Origin: Pseudobacteriovorax sp.
GTDB lineage: Bacteria > Bdellovibrionota_B > Oligoflexia > Oligoflexales > Oligoflexaceae
Assembly (NCBI GenBank): GCA_013215145.1
Contig: JABSRP010000027.1
Location: 1-64,000, forward strand
Length of the DNA: 64,000 nucleotides
Direction: 5' to 3'
Every line of letters starts with the position of its first letter. Position 1 is the stretch's first letter. Positions 18,404 through 26,798 of the stretch are shown in pieces. The notes below the pieces were generated by a model. The model searched no databases. It saw nothing but the letters and a program-made list of their open reading frames with translations, and had not been told where the DNA came from. A program made the position numbers and the translations under genes.

Positions 18404-18781
18404 TCAAGTAAACCTTTCAGACCAAGATGAGATGACATTATCGATGGCAAAGGGTTTAGCGACAAACTGGTCAGCTCCAGACTGGAGAGCTTCGGCCTCA
18501 AGGTCGACATCACTTGACATCGCACTGACATAGCAGTCAGGATCTTGCGCTTTCGCGACTCGGATTAGCTTAAGCCCCTCGTCTCTGGGGTCACCGTTTT
18601 TGGTCAGGTGAAGATCTGAAAGTACAAATTGGAAGGAATCTTTATGGAGATAACTTATGCCTTCTTCAACGGTAGTGGCTTGACTCACCTCAAATGACCT
18701 CGAGAGCTCTCTGTGAAAGCGTCTTCTGAAAATGGCATCATCCTCAACGAGTAATACTTTTATACGTGTTTCGGCGCTCAT
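18404..18781 (-). CDS. stand-alone response regulator receiver protein
   Basis: A 125-residue CheY-like receiver with no output domain. The acidic pair is in LLVEDD, the phospho-acceptor Asp in VLSDLH, and the conserved lysine in VAKPF. ATG at 18781 is preferred to a TTG at 18802 on position and a GAGAG upstream. With no kinase next to it, it probably acts in a phosphorelay with partners elsewhere. A candidate structured RNA lies upstream on the same strand. Confidence 0.87.
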   Translation of the reverse strand: MSAETRIKVLLVEDDAIFRRRFHRELSRSFEVSQATTVEEGISYLHKDSFQFVLSDLHLTKNGDPRDEGLKLIRVAKAQDPDCYVSAMSSDVDLEAEALQSGADQFVAKPFAIDNVISSWSERFT

Positions 18782-18901
18782 AACTCTCGTTTTATTTCGC
18801 AATGAAGTCTCTAGTTCCCTTTACTACCACAGGTTTGATGGAAATGACATGAGATTTTGAGAGGAGGGCGGTGACTTTTATTCAGTATTTCGGGAGCTTG
18901 G

Positions 18902-19010
18902 AAAAAAAAGGGGCTACCTTCAGGCAACCCCCTAAAATTCAACTGAGAGATGGAGTCTCTCATTTCCCTACCACCGAGTGGGATAGCCGATTTTAAGCGA
19001 CTTATCAAGG
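18902..19010 (-). ncRNA. candidate small RNA or leader with terminator
   Basis: Read on the minus strand, three hairpins occur in a row. They are CCCAC-TCG-GTGG (near 18970-18985), a perfect TGAGAGA/TCTCTCA (18944-18950 / 18956-18962), and a terminator. The terminator stem spans 18910-18931 (nine pairs, two of them G-U) and is followed by eight Ts (18902-18909). No open frame fits. It could be a free small RNA of about 100 nt, or a leader that ends 120 bases before the receiver gene. The 5' end is approximate and I cannot match it to a known RNA family. Confidence 0.5.
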
Positions 19011-19249
19011 TTTAAACGCAATAGATGACTGAAAAATTGAATCATTTTGTAGCAAATTTTATAGCTTGTTAGCCTGAATAAACCGGTTATGGTCAATCTT
19101 TAGCATTATTAGTGGCATACGCCTCTAGTTGTGTCATTTGCAGCTAGTGCCATGATTTAGTCATTTCTTCGGGTTGTGAATTTTGGCACGCTATCCGAAT
19201 AGGAACTAACAGGTTTGTTAGGGTTTGTTTTTTGAAACGGAGGGAACCC

Positions 19250-20140
19250 ATGACTCTAGACCAGCTCAAAGTATTAGCTGCTATTGTGGATACAGGTAGT
19301 TTCCGAGCAGCCGCAGATAAGCTAAACCGAGCGCAATCTGCCGTGAGTTATGCCATCAAAACTATTGAAGAAGAGTTCGATTTGCTTGTTTTCGATAGAG
19401 CTAACTATAGGCCAGAATTGACTCGTGAGGGTCGAACGTTATACCAGAGATCGAAACCGTTGATCGAACAGGCGGATCAACTGGCAAATCTATGCCGATT
19501 TATGGCGACGGGAGCTGAGTTAGAGCTCCGATTAGCCCTTAACTTTATCGCTCCCATTTCCCCTTTGACCAAAGTTTTGGAAGTGTTTTCCAACAAATTT
19601 CCCATGACCAATCTTAACCTCGCGGTAACGAACATGAGGGAGCCCCTCGAGCGATTAAAATCTGACGAGGCTGACATTGCGATATCGGATATTGAAGAGT
19701 GGGACGAAACTCTTGAGACTTGTTTTTGGCGTCGAGTGACTCTTGTACCCGTTTGTTCCCCCTCCTATAGTGCAGCCATGCTAGACGCTAAAGATTTATC
19801 TGGTTTCACTCAAATTGTAGTGTCAACAACGCCAAACCCAGAGGAAGGACAGTCTACCGGCATTGTATCAGGGTGTAAGCAGTGGGTTGTCACTACCTTT
19901 GCGGCGAAAACTGAATTGCTCACAGCTGGTCTAGGATGGGGGTTTTTGCCCTCACATCACTTGGATAATCATTTGAATGGTAACCAACTAGTACAGTTAA
20001 AAAAGCTTGACCCAATTTCTCGGGACTTCTACATTTGTCGAAAGCGCGGCAGACCTCTCGGAGAGGCCAGCCACTTTATTTGGAAGCAACTATGCGACAG
20101 CAGTGAAGGACGGACAGATGGTGGTAGAGCTCAATGTTGA
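19250..20140 (+). CDS. LysR family transcriptional regulator
   Basis: A 296-residue LysR regulator. The winged helix-turn-helix is typical (LAAIVDTGSFRAAADKLNRAQSAVSYAIKTIE, in two conserved stretches within residues 7-40), followed by a periplasmic-binding-protein-like effector domain. ATG at 19250 follows GGAGGG; a TTG at 19232 is the alternative. Its end overlaps the glyoxalase II start by 23 bases, so the two are cotranscribed, unlike the usual divergent LysR arrangement. Confidence 0.88.
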   Translation: MTLDQLKVLAAIVDTGSFRAAADKLNRAQSAVSYAIKTIEEEFDLLVFDRANYRPELTREGRTLYQRSKPLIEQADQLANLCRFMATGAELELRLALNFIAPISPLTKVLEVFSNKFPMTNLNLAVTNMREPLERLKSDEADIAISDIEEWDETLETCFWRRVTLVPVCSPSYSAAMLDAKDLSGFTQIVVSTTPNPEEGQSTGIVSGCKQWVVTTFAAKTELLTAGLGWGFLPSHHLDNHLNGNQLVQLKKLDPISRDFYICRKRGRPLGEASHFIWKQLCDSSEGRTDGGRAQC

Positions 20141-20882
20141 CGTTATCCCAGTATGGGATGACAATTATGTGTTTGCCGTACGTCTTCCTGAATCTGTATG
20201 GATCATCGATCCGGCTGACTTTTCAACTGTGGACGGCTATCTAAAGAGTAAAGACTTAACCCCAACTACCATCTTAAACACCCATCACCATTTCGACCAT
20301 GTTGGGGGTAATGAGGACTTTAAAAAGGCCTACGACCTTGAGATATGGGCTAATGTTAACGACAAAGCCCGCATACCTGGTCATACCAAGGCGGTTACCC
20401 CTGGGCAAAGTTATCTGCTGGATGGTGTTAACATCGAAGTGATTGATGTGCCCGGTCATACCATTGGGCATATTGCCTACTTTCTACCTGATCATAAGAT
20501 ACTTTTTGCGGGGGATACCCTGTTTTCTTTGGGCTGTGGTCGGCTATTCGAGGGGACGCCTGCTCAAATGCTCTCGTCGCTGAGTCTTCTCAAATCCCTG
20601 CCGTCAGAGACCATGGTATATGCGGCACATGAGTATACCCTGGCAAATGGTAAATTTGCTGAGACTGTGGAGCCTGAAAATCAGGATTTACGGCTTTATT
20701 TGCAGCAATGTCAAGATATGCGTGCCCTCGGGCAGCCTACAATTCCTTTCAATTTAGGGCACCAAGAGCTCTGTAATCCATTTCTTCGAACTAGCGTTGA
20801 TAGAGTCCAGGAGTTTGCAGGTCCACTACACTGTGAGATACAAGTTTTTGGAGCCATTCGAAGGGCTAAGGATAGCTTCTGA
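20118..20882 (+). CDS. gloB: hydroxyacylglutathione hydrolase (glyoxalase II)
   Basis: Glyoxalase II hydrolyses S-lactoylglutathione to lactate and glutathione, the second step of methylglyoxal detoxification. The dizinc motif THHHFDH is near residue 56, with PGHTIGH, FAGDTLFSLGCGRLFEG and AAHEYT supplying the other ligands. About 254 residues is the usual length. ATG at 20118 has AAGGA 7 bases upstream. The start lies inside the end of the LysR gene. Confidence 0.92.
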   Translation: MVVELNVDVIPVWDDNYVFAVRLPESVWIIDPADFSTVDGYLKSKDLTPTTILNTHHHFDHVGGNEDFKKAYDLEIWANVNDKARIPGHTKAVTPGQSYLLDGVNIEVIDVPGHTIGHIAYFLPDHKILFAGDTLFSLGCGRLFEGTPAQMLSSLSLLKSLPSETMVYAAHEYTLANGKFAETVEPENQDLRLYLQQCQDMRALGQPTIPFNLGHQELCNPFLRTSVDRVQEFAGPLHCEIQVFGAIRRAKDSF

Positions 20883-20885
20883 ATT

Positions 20886-21248
20886 CTAAGCAGGACGATT
20901 AACCGAAGCAATAAACACTCTCACATCTTCAGATAGCTGCTCCAAGACTTGTTCGAAGTGCTCTTGATTCCAGTTTCCCCCATAGGTTCCCTCTGCAATG
21001 GACTGTTCCGTATTTTGCAGAAGGTGCCAACACTCCGACTGACCTAGATTGCTGATGACGCCTTTTATCTCGTGGCAGATTTCGCCAAGTTCCGCAATGT
21101 TTCCAGACAGGTAAGCCTCATTTAGTTTTTGTTTGTAGCCTGCCTTGGCCTGACTAAACGCAGAAAAAAATTCTTCAAGAATATCCAAGTCATCAGCAAA
21201 CTGTTCTTTCAAATAATTAGCTAAATCGGAGCTTTGAGGATTGACCAA
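20886..21248 (-). CDS. stand-alone histidine phosphotransfer (Hpt) protein
   Basis: A 120-residue, all-helical protein with the Hpt signature CHEIKGVISNLG, where the histidine accepts the phosphoryl group. Such proteins relay phosphate between receiver domains. It starts with TTG at 21248, supported by GGGAGG 8 bases upstream. No kinase is adjacent. It converges on gloB with a 3-base gap. Confidence 0.82.
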   Translation of the reverse strand: MVNPQSSDLANYLKEQFADDLDILEEFFSAFSQAKAGYKQKLNEAYLSGNIAELGEICHEIKGVISNLGQSECWHLLQNTEQSIAEGTYGGNWNQEHFEQVLEQLSEDVRVFIASVNRPA

Positions 21249-21455
21249 CGATGCGTCCTCCCATCAGTAATCCATTGTTTAAACAGTTTAGCTGGAATCA
21301 AAGGCTCTGTCCAAGTGTTGGGCTTGGTGGTTTTACCTGATAGTTCACCCTTTTTAGGCAGGTTTAGGTCGGCAATATCAGTAAAATTTATATGTGGTAT
21401 GATGTACTTATCCGTCTCCAGGGGATTGGAATGCGATACAGGGGGAGAATGTTCG

Positions 21456-22469
21456 ATGAAACGCTTTAAGAACCTATATGCGAAAAAAAAACCGATTCCT
21501 CTTGTTCATATTGCGAAACTAGCCATGTTTCGACTGAGGCTCGAACCCTGGGATGAGGCATCTCTCCCACTAGATTGTTTTGAAAATCCTGGCGAAATCT
21601 TCAAATTGGGTGACAAGCCTTTCGAACTCGATAACGATGGATCTGGTCCATTGGTTAACGTGATCGGACATTCCACTTGCTTCATTCGGGTCGGTGGGAA
21701 AAATCTCTTGACCGATCCAGTCTGGTCTAGCGTTGCTGGGCCTTTTAGTCTCATCGGACCCAAGCGTCGGACACCACCTACCATTACACTCGACTCTCTG
21801 CCTAAGATTGATGCCGTTTTGCTATCTCACGATCATTACGATCATCTCGACAAAAAAGCTCTGCGATTCTTGATTGACCGCGATCGCCCAGTGATTCTTA
21901 CCGGCTGCAATGTCAGCAGGCATCTAAAGCGCTACGACAGGTGTATTGAGATGGATTGGCATGATTTTTACGAATTAGATGGTGTAGAGGTGTATTTTTG
22001 TCCAGCCCAACATTTTTCAGGGCGTGGCTTTGTTTTTAACAAAAGCCTTTGGGGAAGTTTTGTTGTCAAAGCTCCAGAGGCGTCCTTATATTTTTTGGGA
22101 GATACAGGCTACAGTGAGCCAATGTTTGAAGATATTTCTAGGCGCTACGGACCGATAGATATCGGCATCATTCCTATTGGCGCTTATAAACCTTATAATG
22201 CCCTAAAGGCTTATCATCTAAGCCCTTACGATGCTGTCCATGTCCATCAGTTTTTTGAATTTAAGGCTTCGGTTGCGGTCCACTTCGGAACCTATCAGCT
22301 CTCTATTGAAAGTATTAACTCTCAAATCGAGGATTTTGTGTCTATTTGGGAAGACATGAAAGATGATTTACGAGGTGAGTTTATCCTACCCGAATTCGGT
22401 CAAAGCTATGAAATTGATCTCGAACGAGCTACAAAACTGTCTAAAAGAGGGGCGATAAAAGGCGCATAA
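21456..22469 (+). CDS. metallo-beta-lactamase fold hydrolase, NAPE-PLD-like
   Basis: About 337 residues. Metal ligands are visible in LLSHDHYDHLD, with GHSTCFIRVGG and LLTDPVWSSVAGP upstream and FLGDTGYS and VHFGTYQLS downstream. This is the pattern of the N-acyl-phosphatidylethanolamine phospholipase D-like branch, which acts on phospholipids in animals; bacterial members are mostly uncharacterised. ATG at 21456 follows GGGGGAG. It overlaps the convergent cardiolipin synthase gene by 29 bases, so two phospholipid-related genes face each other. Confidence 0.83.
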   Translation: MKRFKNLYAKKKPIPLVHIAKLAMFRLRLEPWDEASLPLDCFENPGEIFKLGDKPFELDNDGSGPLVNVIGHSTCFIRVGGKNLLTDPVWSSVAGPFSLIGPKRRTPPTITLDSLPKIDAVLLSHDHYDHLDKKALRFLIDRDRPVILTGCNVSRHLKRYDRCIEMDWHDFYELDGVEVYFCPAQHFSGRGFVFNKSLWGSFVVKAPEASLYFLGDTGYSEPMFEDISRRYGPIDIGIIPIGAYKPYNALKAYHLSPYDAVHVHQFFEFKASVAVHFGTYQLSIESINSQIEDFVSIWEDMKDDLRGEFILPEFGQSYEIDLERATKLSKRGAIKGA

Positions 22470-23829
22470 ATTGGGAAACATAGCCATACCAGCCTCCTTT
22501 TTGCTTGCGACTCATTTTTCTAGAATGGGTCATATCTTCCGTCAACATGGTTTCCGTATTTTCGGCAAATTCTTTACTATCCACCATGATTGAGGTTTCA
22601 AAGTTTAAATAAATCGATCGATTATCAAAGTTTGCAGTCCCGATAATAACTGTCTTTCCATCAAGGAGCATAACCTTTTGATGCATAAATCCTTTTTCGT
22701 ACTGATAGACGTCAGCTCCAAATTCGATGAATCGTCTCAGATAAAAATGATTGACGAGCTGGACGTACCAGTGATCAGCTCTTTTTGGGACGATCAAACA
22801 GACTTTGATGCCTCTGAAGATAGCTAATTCCAAACACTTCTCAAGGGTTAAATCCGGTATAAAGTAAGGAGTTGCGATGGTAATGGATTCTTTAGCGTTA
22901 TTGATTGCGGTCATAAATAGAAACAATCCATGATCGATATCATCTCCAGGACCAAAGGAGAAGACTTTGGTTGCATGGCCATTGTCAACTGTAGGGCTTG
23001 GATTGCGTGTGATGAGTTTTTTTAACAAGCGCCCTTTTTTGAAGGTGGCTGCAAAATTCCAATCCTCTAAAAACGTGTAAGCCAGAGACTCCACTGCGGG
23101 TCCCTCTATTTTGACCTGTGTGTCCCGCCAAAATCGCTTCCTTCCTAGATACTCCACCCCCACATTCATGCCGCCGATAAAGGCAGATTTTCCATCGATT
23201 AACACAAGTTTTCGATGGTTGCGAAAATTTATTTGCAGATTAAATCTAAGACTGAAGGGAAGGAACCTGGCAACAAAAACTCCATTTTTTCTGAGAAAAC
23301 GCACATAGGAACCAGTCAGGCCGATACTTCCAAGGTTGTCATAAACAAAATAGACGGCGACGCCCTGTTTGGCTTTTTTTACTAATAGATCGCGGAATCG
23401 ATTTCCTAATTTGTCAGATCGAAAGATATAATACTGGATAAGAATGAACGTATTTGCTGAAGCAATAGCTTCAAACATAGTATCGAATGCCTCCTGTCCC
23501 CGACAAAGCAAGGAGAGGTTATTCTTTGTTTCGATAGGATGAGACCGAGACAGAAGGTGGGGTGGTTTGAAGTACTTTTCAAATCGACGACGCCTCTTTG
23601 TATAGGATTTGAGCTTCGTCTGGCCTAAGAAAAAGTAAAGTGGGACACCAATCATCGGAAAACCAATATTGACGAAGATCCAAGTAACTGCAGAAGACGA
23701 GCGAACCTCTTCCCTGACGATGGTTAGGACGTTGAAAATCGCGATTACGTAAAACATCGCAAGTATGATTAAATAGATATGATCAACAATTGAGTTTGTT
23801 ATAGCATGTGCGGGTTCCATGTGATCCAT
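22441..23829 (-). CDS. cls: cardiolipin synthase (phospholipase D family)
   Basis: It joins two phosphatidylglycerol molecules (or related lipids) to make cardiolipin. Two N-terminal membrane helices precede two HKD motifs: NHRKLVLIDGKSAFIGG and MHQKVMLLDGKTVIIG. About 462 residues from ATG 23829, close to the family norm; a longer frame opens at 23910 but would run into the divergent gene at 23851. The exact start is uncertain because no strong ribosome site is seen. Confidence 0.9.
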   Translation of the reverse strand: MDHMEPAHAITNSIVDHIYLIILAMFYVIAIFNVLTIVREEVRSSSAVTWIFVNIGFPMIGVPLYFFLGQTKLKSYTKRRRRFEKYFKPPHLLSRSHPIETKNNLSLLCRGQEAFDTMFEAIASANTFILIQYYIFRSDKLGNRFRDLLVKKAKQGVAVYFVYDNLGSIGLTGSYVRFLRKNGVFVARFLPFSLRFNLQINFRNHRKLVLIDGKSAFIGGMNVGVEYLGRKRFWRDTQVKIEGPAVESLAYTFLEDWNFAATFKKGRLLKKLITRNPSPTVDNGHATKVFSFGPGDDIDHGLFLFMTAINNAKESITIATPYFIPDLTLEKCLELAIFRGIKVCLIVPKRADHWYVQLVNHFYLRRFIEFGADVYQYEKGFMHQKVMLLDGKTVIIGTANFDNRSIYLNFETSIMVDSKEFAENTETMLTEDMTHSRKMSRKQKGGWYGYVSQFMRLLSPLF

Positions 23830-23850
23830 TGATAGCTGTTGAGATAAATT

Positions 23851-24666
23851 ATGAAGCGAAAACTGAAACCTAAAAGACCAATCCTTAGTGTATTGAAAAA
23901 CTTCTATCAAATCTTAGCAGCAGATAGTGATATAAGCCAGAAAACATGGCAATCGGAGCATGCTCACCTCCAATCAGGTGATTCTGATCTCATTCGTTTA
24001 TTGATATGGAACATCTTTAAAGCTAATAGTGGCCAGAGTTTGTATGACGATCTTAAGGTTCTTACGGAGCAGGTAGACATCTCCATACTGCAAGAAGTTC
24101 TTGGACTTGATGCCGAATTTCACTCACTGAATCCAGAAGGTTGGCATAGCATTCACGGAGCCGGTTATCAAAGGCGCGATGGAAGACTTGACGGAGTCTT
24201 AACTGGCTCTCGTTGGCAGCAACAGGTCATTGGACACAATCAGGCACCGAAGTCGGATCCCTTGCTGAAAACCAGAAAAGCTTCTCTGGCAACCAGAGTT
24301 TTTTGTGGTGATCATGCTATCGATATATTGAATGTGCATTTTCCTCTGATTAGGACATTAAGGCAGGCTGAAAGGGATGCTAAAGTCCTTGTAGGAGATC
24401 TCGCTACCCTGTCTCACCATGCTGTTGTTGCTGGTGATTTCAATACGATTAACCGGCAGTATTTAGCCGTGATTGCTTCGGTATTAGAGGGATTTGGTCT
24501 CACTCATGTCACGGTTCCTCGTGACCCCAGAGCCTCTTATGGCCAGCTTGATCATATTTTCGTAAGGGGGTTCATGGTGAAAAAGATCCAAGTTTTAAGC
24601 GACGTCACCTCATCCGATCATTTCCCCATAATGTGTCATCTAATACGAAAAGATGTGTCTTTATGA
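23851..24666 (+). CDS. endonuclease/exonuclease/phosphatase family protein
   Basis: A 271-residue EEP-superfamily enzyme (Mg-dependent phosphoesterase; members include DNases and sphingomyelinases). Landmarks are IWNIFKA, ILQEV (metal-binding glutamate), LNVHFPL, VVAGDFNT, LDHIFV and the SSDHFPI end motif. No signal peptide is evident. It is divergent from cls, with the two coding starts only about 20 bases apart, so their promoters must overlap one another's 5' ends. Confidence 0.87.
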   Translation: MKRKLKPKRPILSVLKNFYQILAADSDISQKTWQSEHAHLQSGDSDLIRLLIWNIFKANSGQSLYDDLKVLTEQVDISILQEVLGLDAEFHSLNPEGWHSIHGAGYQRRDGRLDGVLTGSRWQQQVIGHNQAPKSDPLLKTRKASLATRVFCGDHAIDILNVHFPLIRTLRQAERDAKVLVGDLATLSHHAVVAGDFNTINRQYLAVIASVLEGFGLTHVTVPRDPRASYGQLDHIFVRGFMVKKIQVLSDVTSSDHFPIMCHLIRKDVSL

Positions 24667-24801
24667 CTGTTTTTCCATCTGTACGACATGGCGATCGCGT
24701 TTCCTAGTAAGCTCTTATTGAAATTATATTGCAAAACCAACATATTATCTCTGCGGAGATTTACTAAGCATTTTTAGTATCAAACTGAGGTGACGTCTAT
24801 T

Positions 24802-26103
24802 TTGCTGAGCAAACAGTTTTTTTTCTTTCAGTGGGTTGCCTTAAGGCAGTTAAACGCTAATCGCAGCAAACAGGGGCTTTCGTTCATGACGATCATCTCA
24901 GTTGCAGGGGTCGCAGTTGGCGTTACGATTTTGATTGTCGTTCTTTCTGTCATGGGCGGTTTTGAGCAAGATCTGAAAACTAAAATGCTGAATGGCCAGC
25001 CTCACATGGAGATTCTTGCAAGTAACGAGGCCCTAGGATTTTCCTTGCTAGACGTTCCTGTCGATTCGTTTCAGTCTAAGCTTCCTGATTCAATTGGCAT
25101 GGCTCCCTACACCCAGGCCGATGTGGTGGCCAAGCATGGAAAGCATCTTGCTGCTATTAGTCTCATTGGAGTCGATAGCAGAGAAGATAATAATATGTGG
25201 GGCTTCGCACGGGTTCTCTCTGACGATGACCTTGCTACTATCGATGAAGAGCATAGCCCATTATTGAGTTTCGATAACGATGAAAGCAAGTTTCCTGGCA
25301 TTTTGTTGGGCGAAGGCGTTGCTGGTCAGTTAGGAGCAGATATCGGAGATGAGGTCACAGTTTTGTCCCCGCAAGCCGCCTCAGGAGCTGTGATTTTTTC
25401 TGGTGGAACCATCTCGCGGACGTATGTGGTCTCGGGGCTATTCTCTACCCGAATGTTTGATTATGACTCTAGGTGGGCTGTTGTCCGTCTGGATGAAGGT
25501 CGAAAATTTATGACTGACTACGATCCAAGTTTGGATTTGGAAAAATTTGTTACGGGTATTGGTATTAGCCTGAACAATCCCCTAGATGTTTCCGAGGCTA
25601 AGCGTCAACTTGCTCTAGGGCCAAATCTGGCGGTGAAAACTTGGGAAGATAGCAATGCTGCCCTGTTATTCGCTTTGCTGCTCGAAAAATATACAATGGG
25701 CGCCATTCTAATGCTGATCGTCCTCGTGGCTGCCTTTTCCATTTCAGGAACGATGATGATGACGGTGTTTCACAAAAAAACTCAGGTTTGCCTACTTCGG
25801 TCTTTGGGTATGAATCAATCGGATATTGCTAGATTGTTTATTCTTCAAGGATTTCTGATCGGTGTGATTGGGATTATTTTCGGTTTGCTATTTGGGTTGG
25901 GTATTTGCTTTGGGATAGAACAATTTCGATTTATCGATGTTCCGTCCTCTCTTCTTTCGATTCGTAATTTGCCGGTACGGTATCTTCCCTTGGAATACAG
26001 TTTTATCTGCCTGTTCGCTCTTATTCTAACGATCGTCGGCGCACTTTATCCTGCCGTGATCGCGTCTCGGCAAAACCCTTCAACCGGATTGAGGTACTCG
26101 TGA
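24802..26103 (+). CDS. lolC: lipoprotein-releasing ABC permease (LolC/LolE-like)
   Basis: The inner-membrane permease of the Lol system, which extracts outer-membrane lipoproteins and hands them to LolA. There are four membrane helices: one N-terminal (about 25-50) and three C-terminal (about 295-425), with a large periplasmic domain between. The N-terminal FFFFQWVALRQLNANRSKQG and VVLSVMGGFEQDL are typical. TTG at 24802 is preferred (GAGGTGA upstream); GTG at 24790 is the alternative. One permease instead of separate LolC and LolE suggests a LolF-type homodimer. The stop overlaps lolD. Confidence 0.9.
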   Translation: MLSKQFFFFQWVALRQLNANRSKQGLSFMTIISVAGVAVGVTILIVVLSVMGGFEQDLKTKMLNGQPHMEILASNEALGFSLLDVPVDSFQSKLPDSIGMAPYTQADVVAKHGKHLAAISLIGVDSREDNNMWGFARVLSDDDLATIDEEHSPLLSFDNDESKFPGILLGEGVAGQLGADIGDEVTVLSPQAASGAVIFSGGTISRTYVVSGLFSTRMFDYDSRWAVVRLDEGRKFMTDYDPSLDLEKFVTGIGISLNNPLDVSEAKRQLALGPNLAVKTWEDSNAALLFALLLEKYTMGAILMLIVLVAAFSISGTMMMTVFHKKTQVCLLRSLGMNQSDIARLFILQGFLIGVIGIIFGLLFGLGICFGIEQFRFIDVPSSLLSIRNLPVRYLPLEYSFICLFALILTIVGALYPAVIASRQNPSTGLRYS

Positions 26104-26798
26104 GTCAGAGCCCGTATATGGTCCAACTTGATCGGATCACTAAAGTCTATCAAATTGAGTCTCAAAAGGTAGAAGCCTTGCGCTCAGTGTCTTTAAACGT
26201 CCGTAAAGGTGCTATGGTGGCAATAACTGGACGGTCCGGTTCTGGTAAAAGTACGATGCTACACGTCACAGGAACCTTGGATACCCCGACCACGGGCAAA
26301 GTCATTTTGGGTGGGGTCGATGTCTCCACATACTCGGATGCCGTTTCGTCGCGGTTTCGAAACCGAAAAATCGGTTTTGTCTTTCAGATGAACAACCTCC
26401 TGCCGGAGTTTTCTGCGGTCGAGAACGTCATGATGCCGGGGTTGATAGCTGGAGGAGGCAAGTCCGCTGTTCCTTTAAGGGCAAAAGATCTGCTAAAAGC
26501 AGTAGGTCTTGGGCAAAGGCTGAATCACAGGCAGGCAGAATTGTCGGGGGGTGAGCAGCAAAGAGTGGCAATTGCCAGGGCCCTCCTGATGGAGCCTGCT
26601 ATTTTATTGGCAGACGAACCCACAGGGAATTTAGACCTAAAGAGTAGCGAGGTTGTAGAAGAATTGCTGTTGGATCTATGTCGAAAAAATGGAGTAACCA
26701 TGTTGCTAGTGACTCACGATAATGAACTCGCCCAGCGCTTACCTAGCCAAGTAGTAATGGCTGAGGGAAATATTGCAGAGTTTGGAGGCGCTTGGTGA
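26100..26798 (+). CDS. lolD: lipoprotein-releasing ABC ATPase
   Basis: ATPase of the Lol exporter, 232 residues. Walker A is GRSGSGKST, the signature is LSGGEQQRVAIARAL and Walker B is ILLADEPTGNLD. Start GTG at 26100 overlaps the lolC stop; its own end overlaps the bamA start by 7 bases, so three genes are translationally linked. Confidence 0.93.
   Translation: MSQSPYMVQLDRITKVYQIESQKVEALRSVSLNVRKGAMVAITGRSGSGKSTMLHVTGTLDTPTTGKVILGGVDVSTYSDAVSSRFRNRKIGFVFQMNNLLPEFSAVENVMMPGLIAGGGKSAVPLRAKDLLKAVGLGQRLNHRQAELSGGEQQRVAIARALLMEPAILLADEPTGNLDLKSSEVVEELLLDLCRKNGVTMLLVTHDNELAQRLPSQVVMAEGNIAEFGGAW

Noticed and set aside
18811..19008. 65-codon minus-strand frame in the gap before LysR
   Set aside because: It runs through the hairpins and terminator of the candidate RNA and has no ribosome site, so a structured RNA explains the region better.
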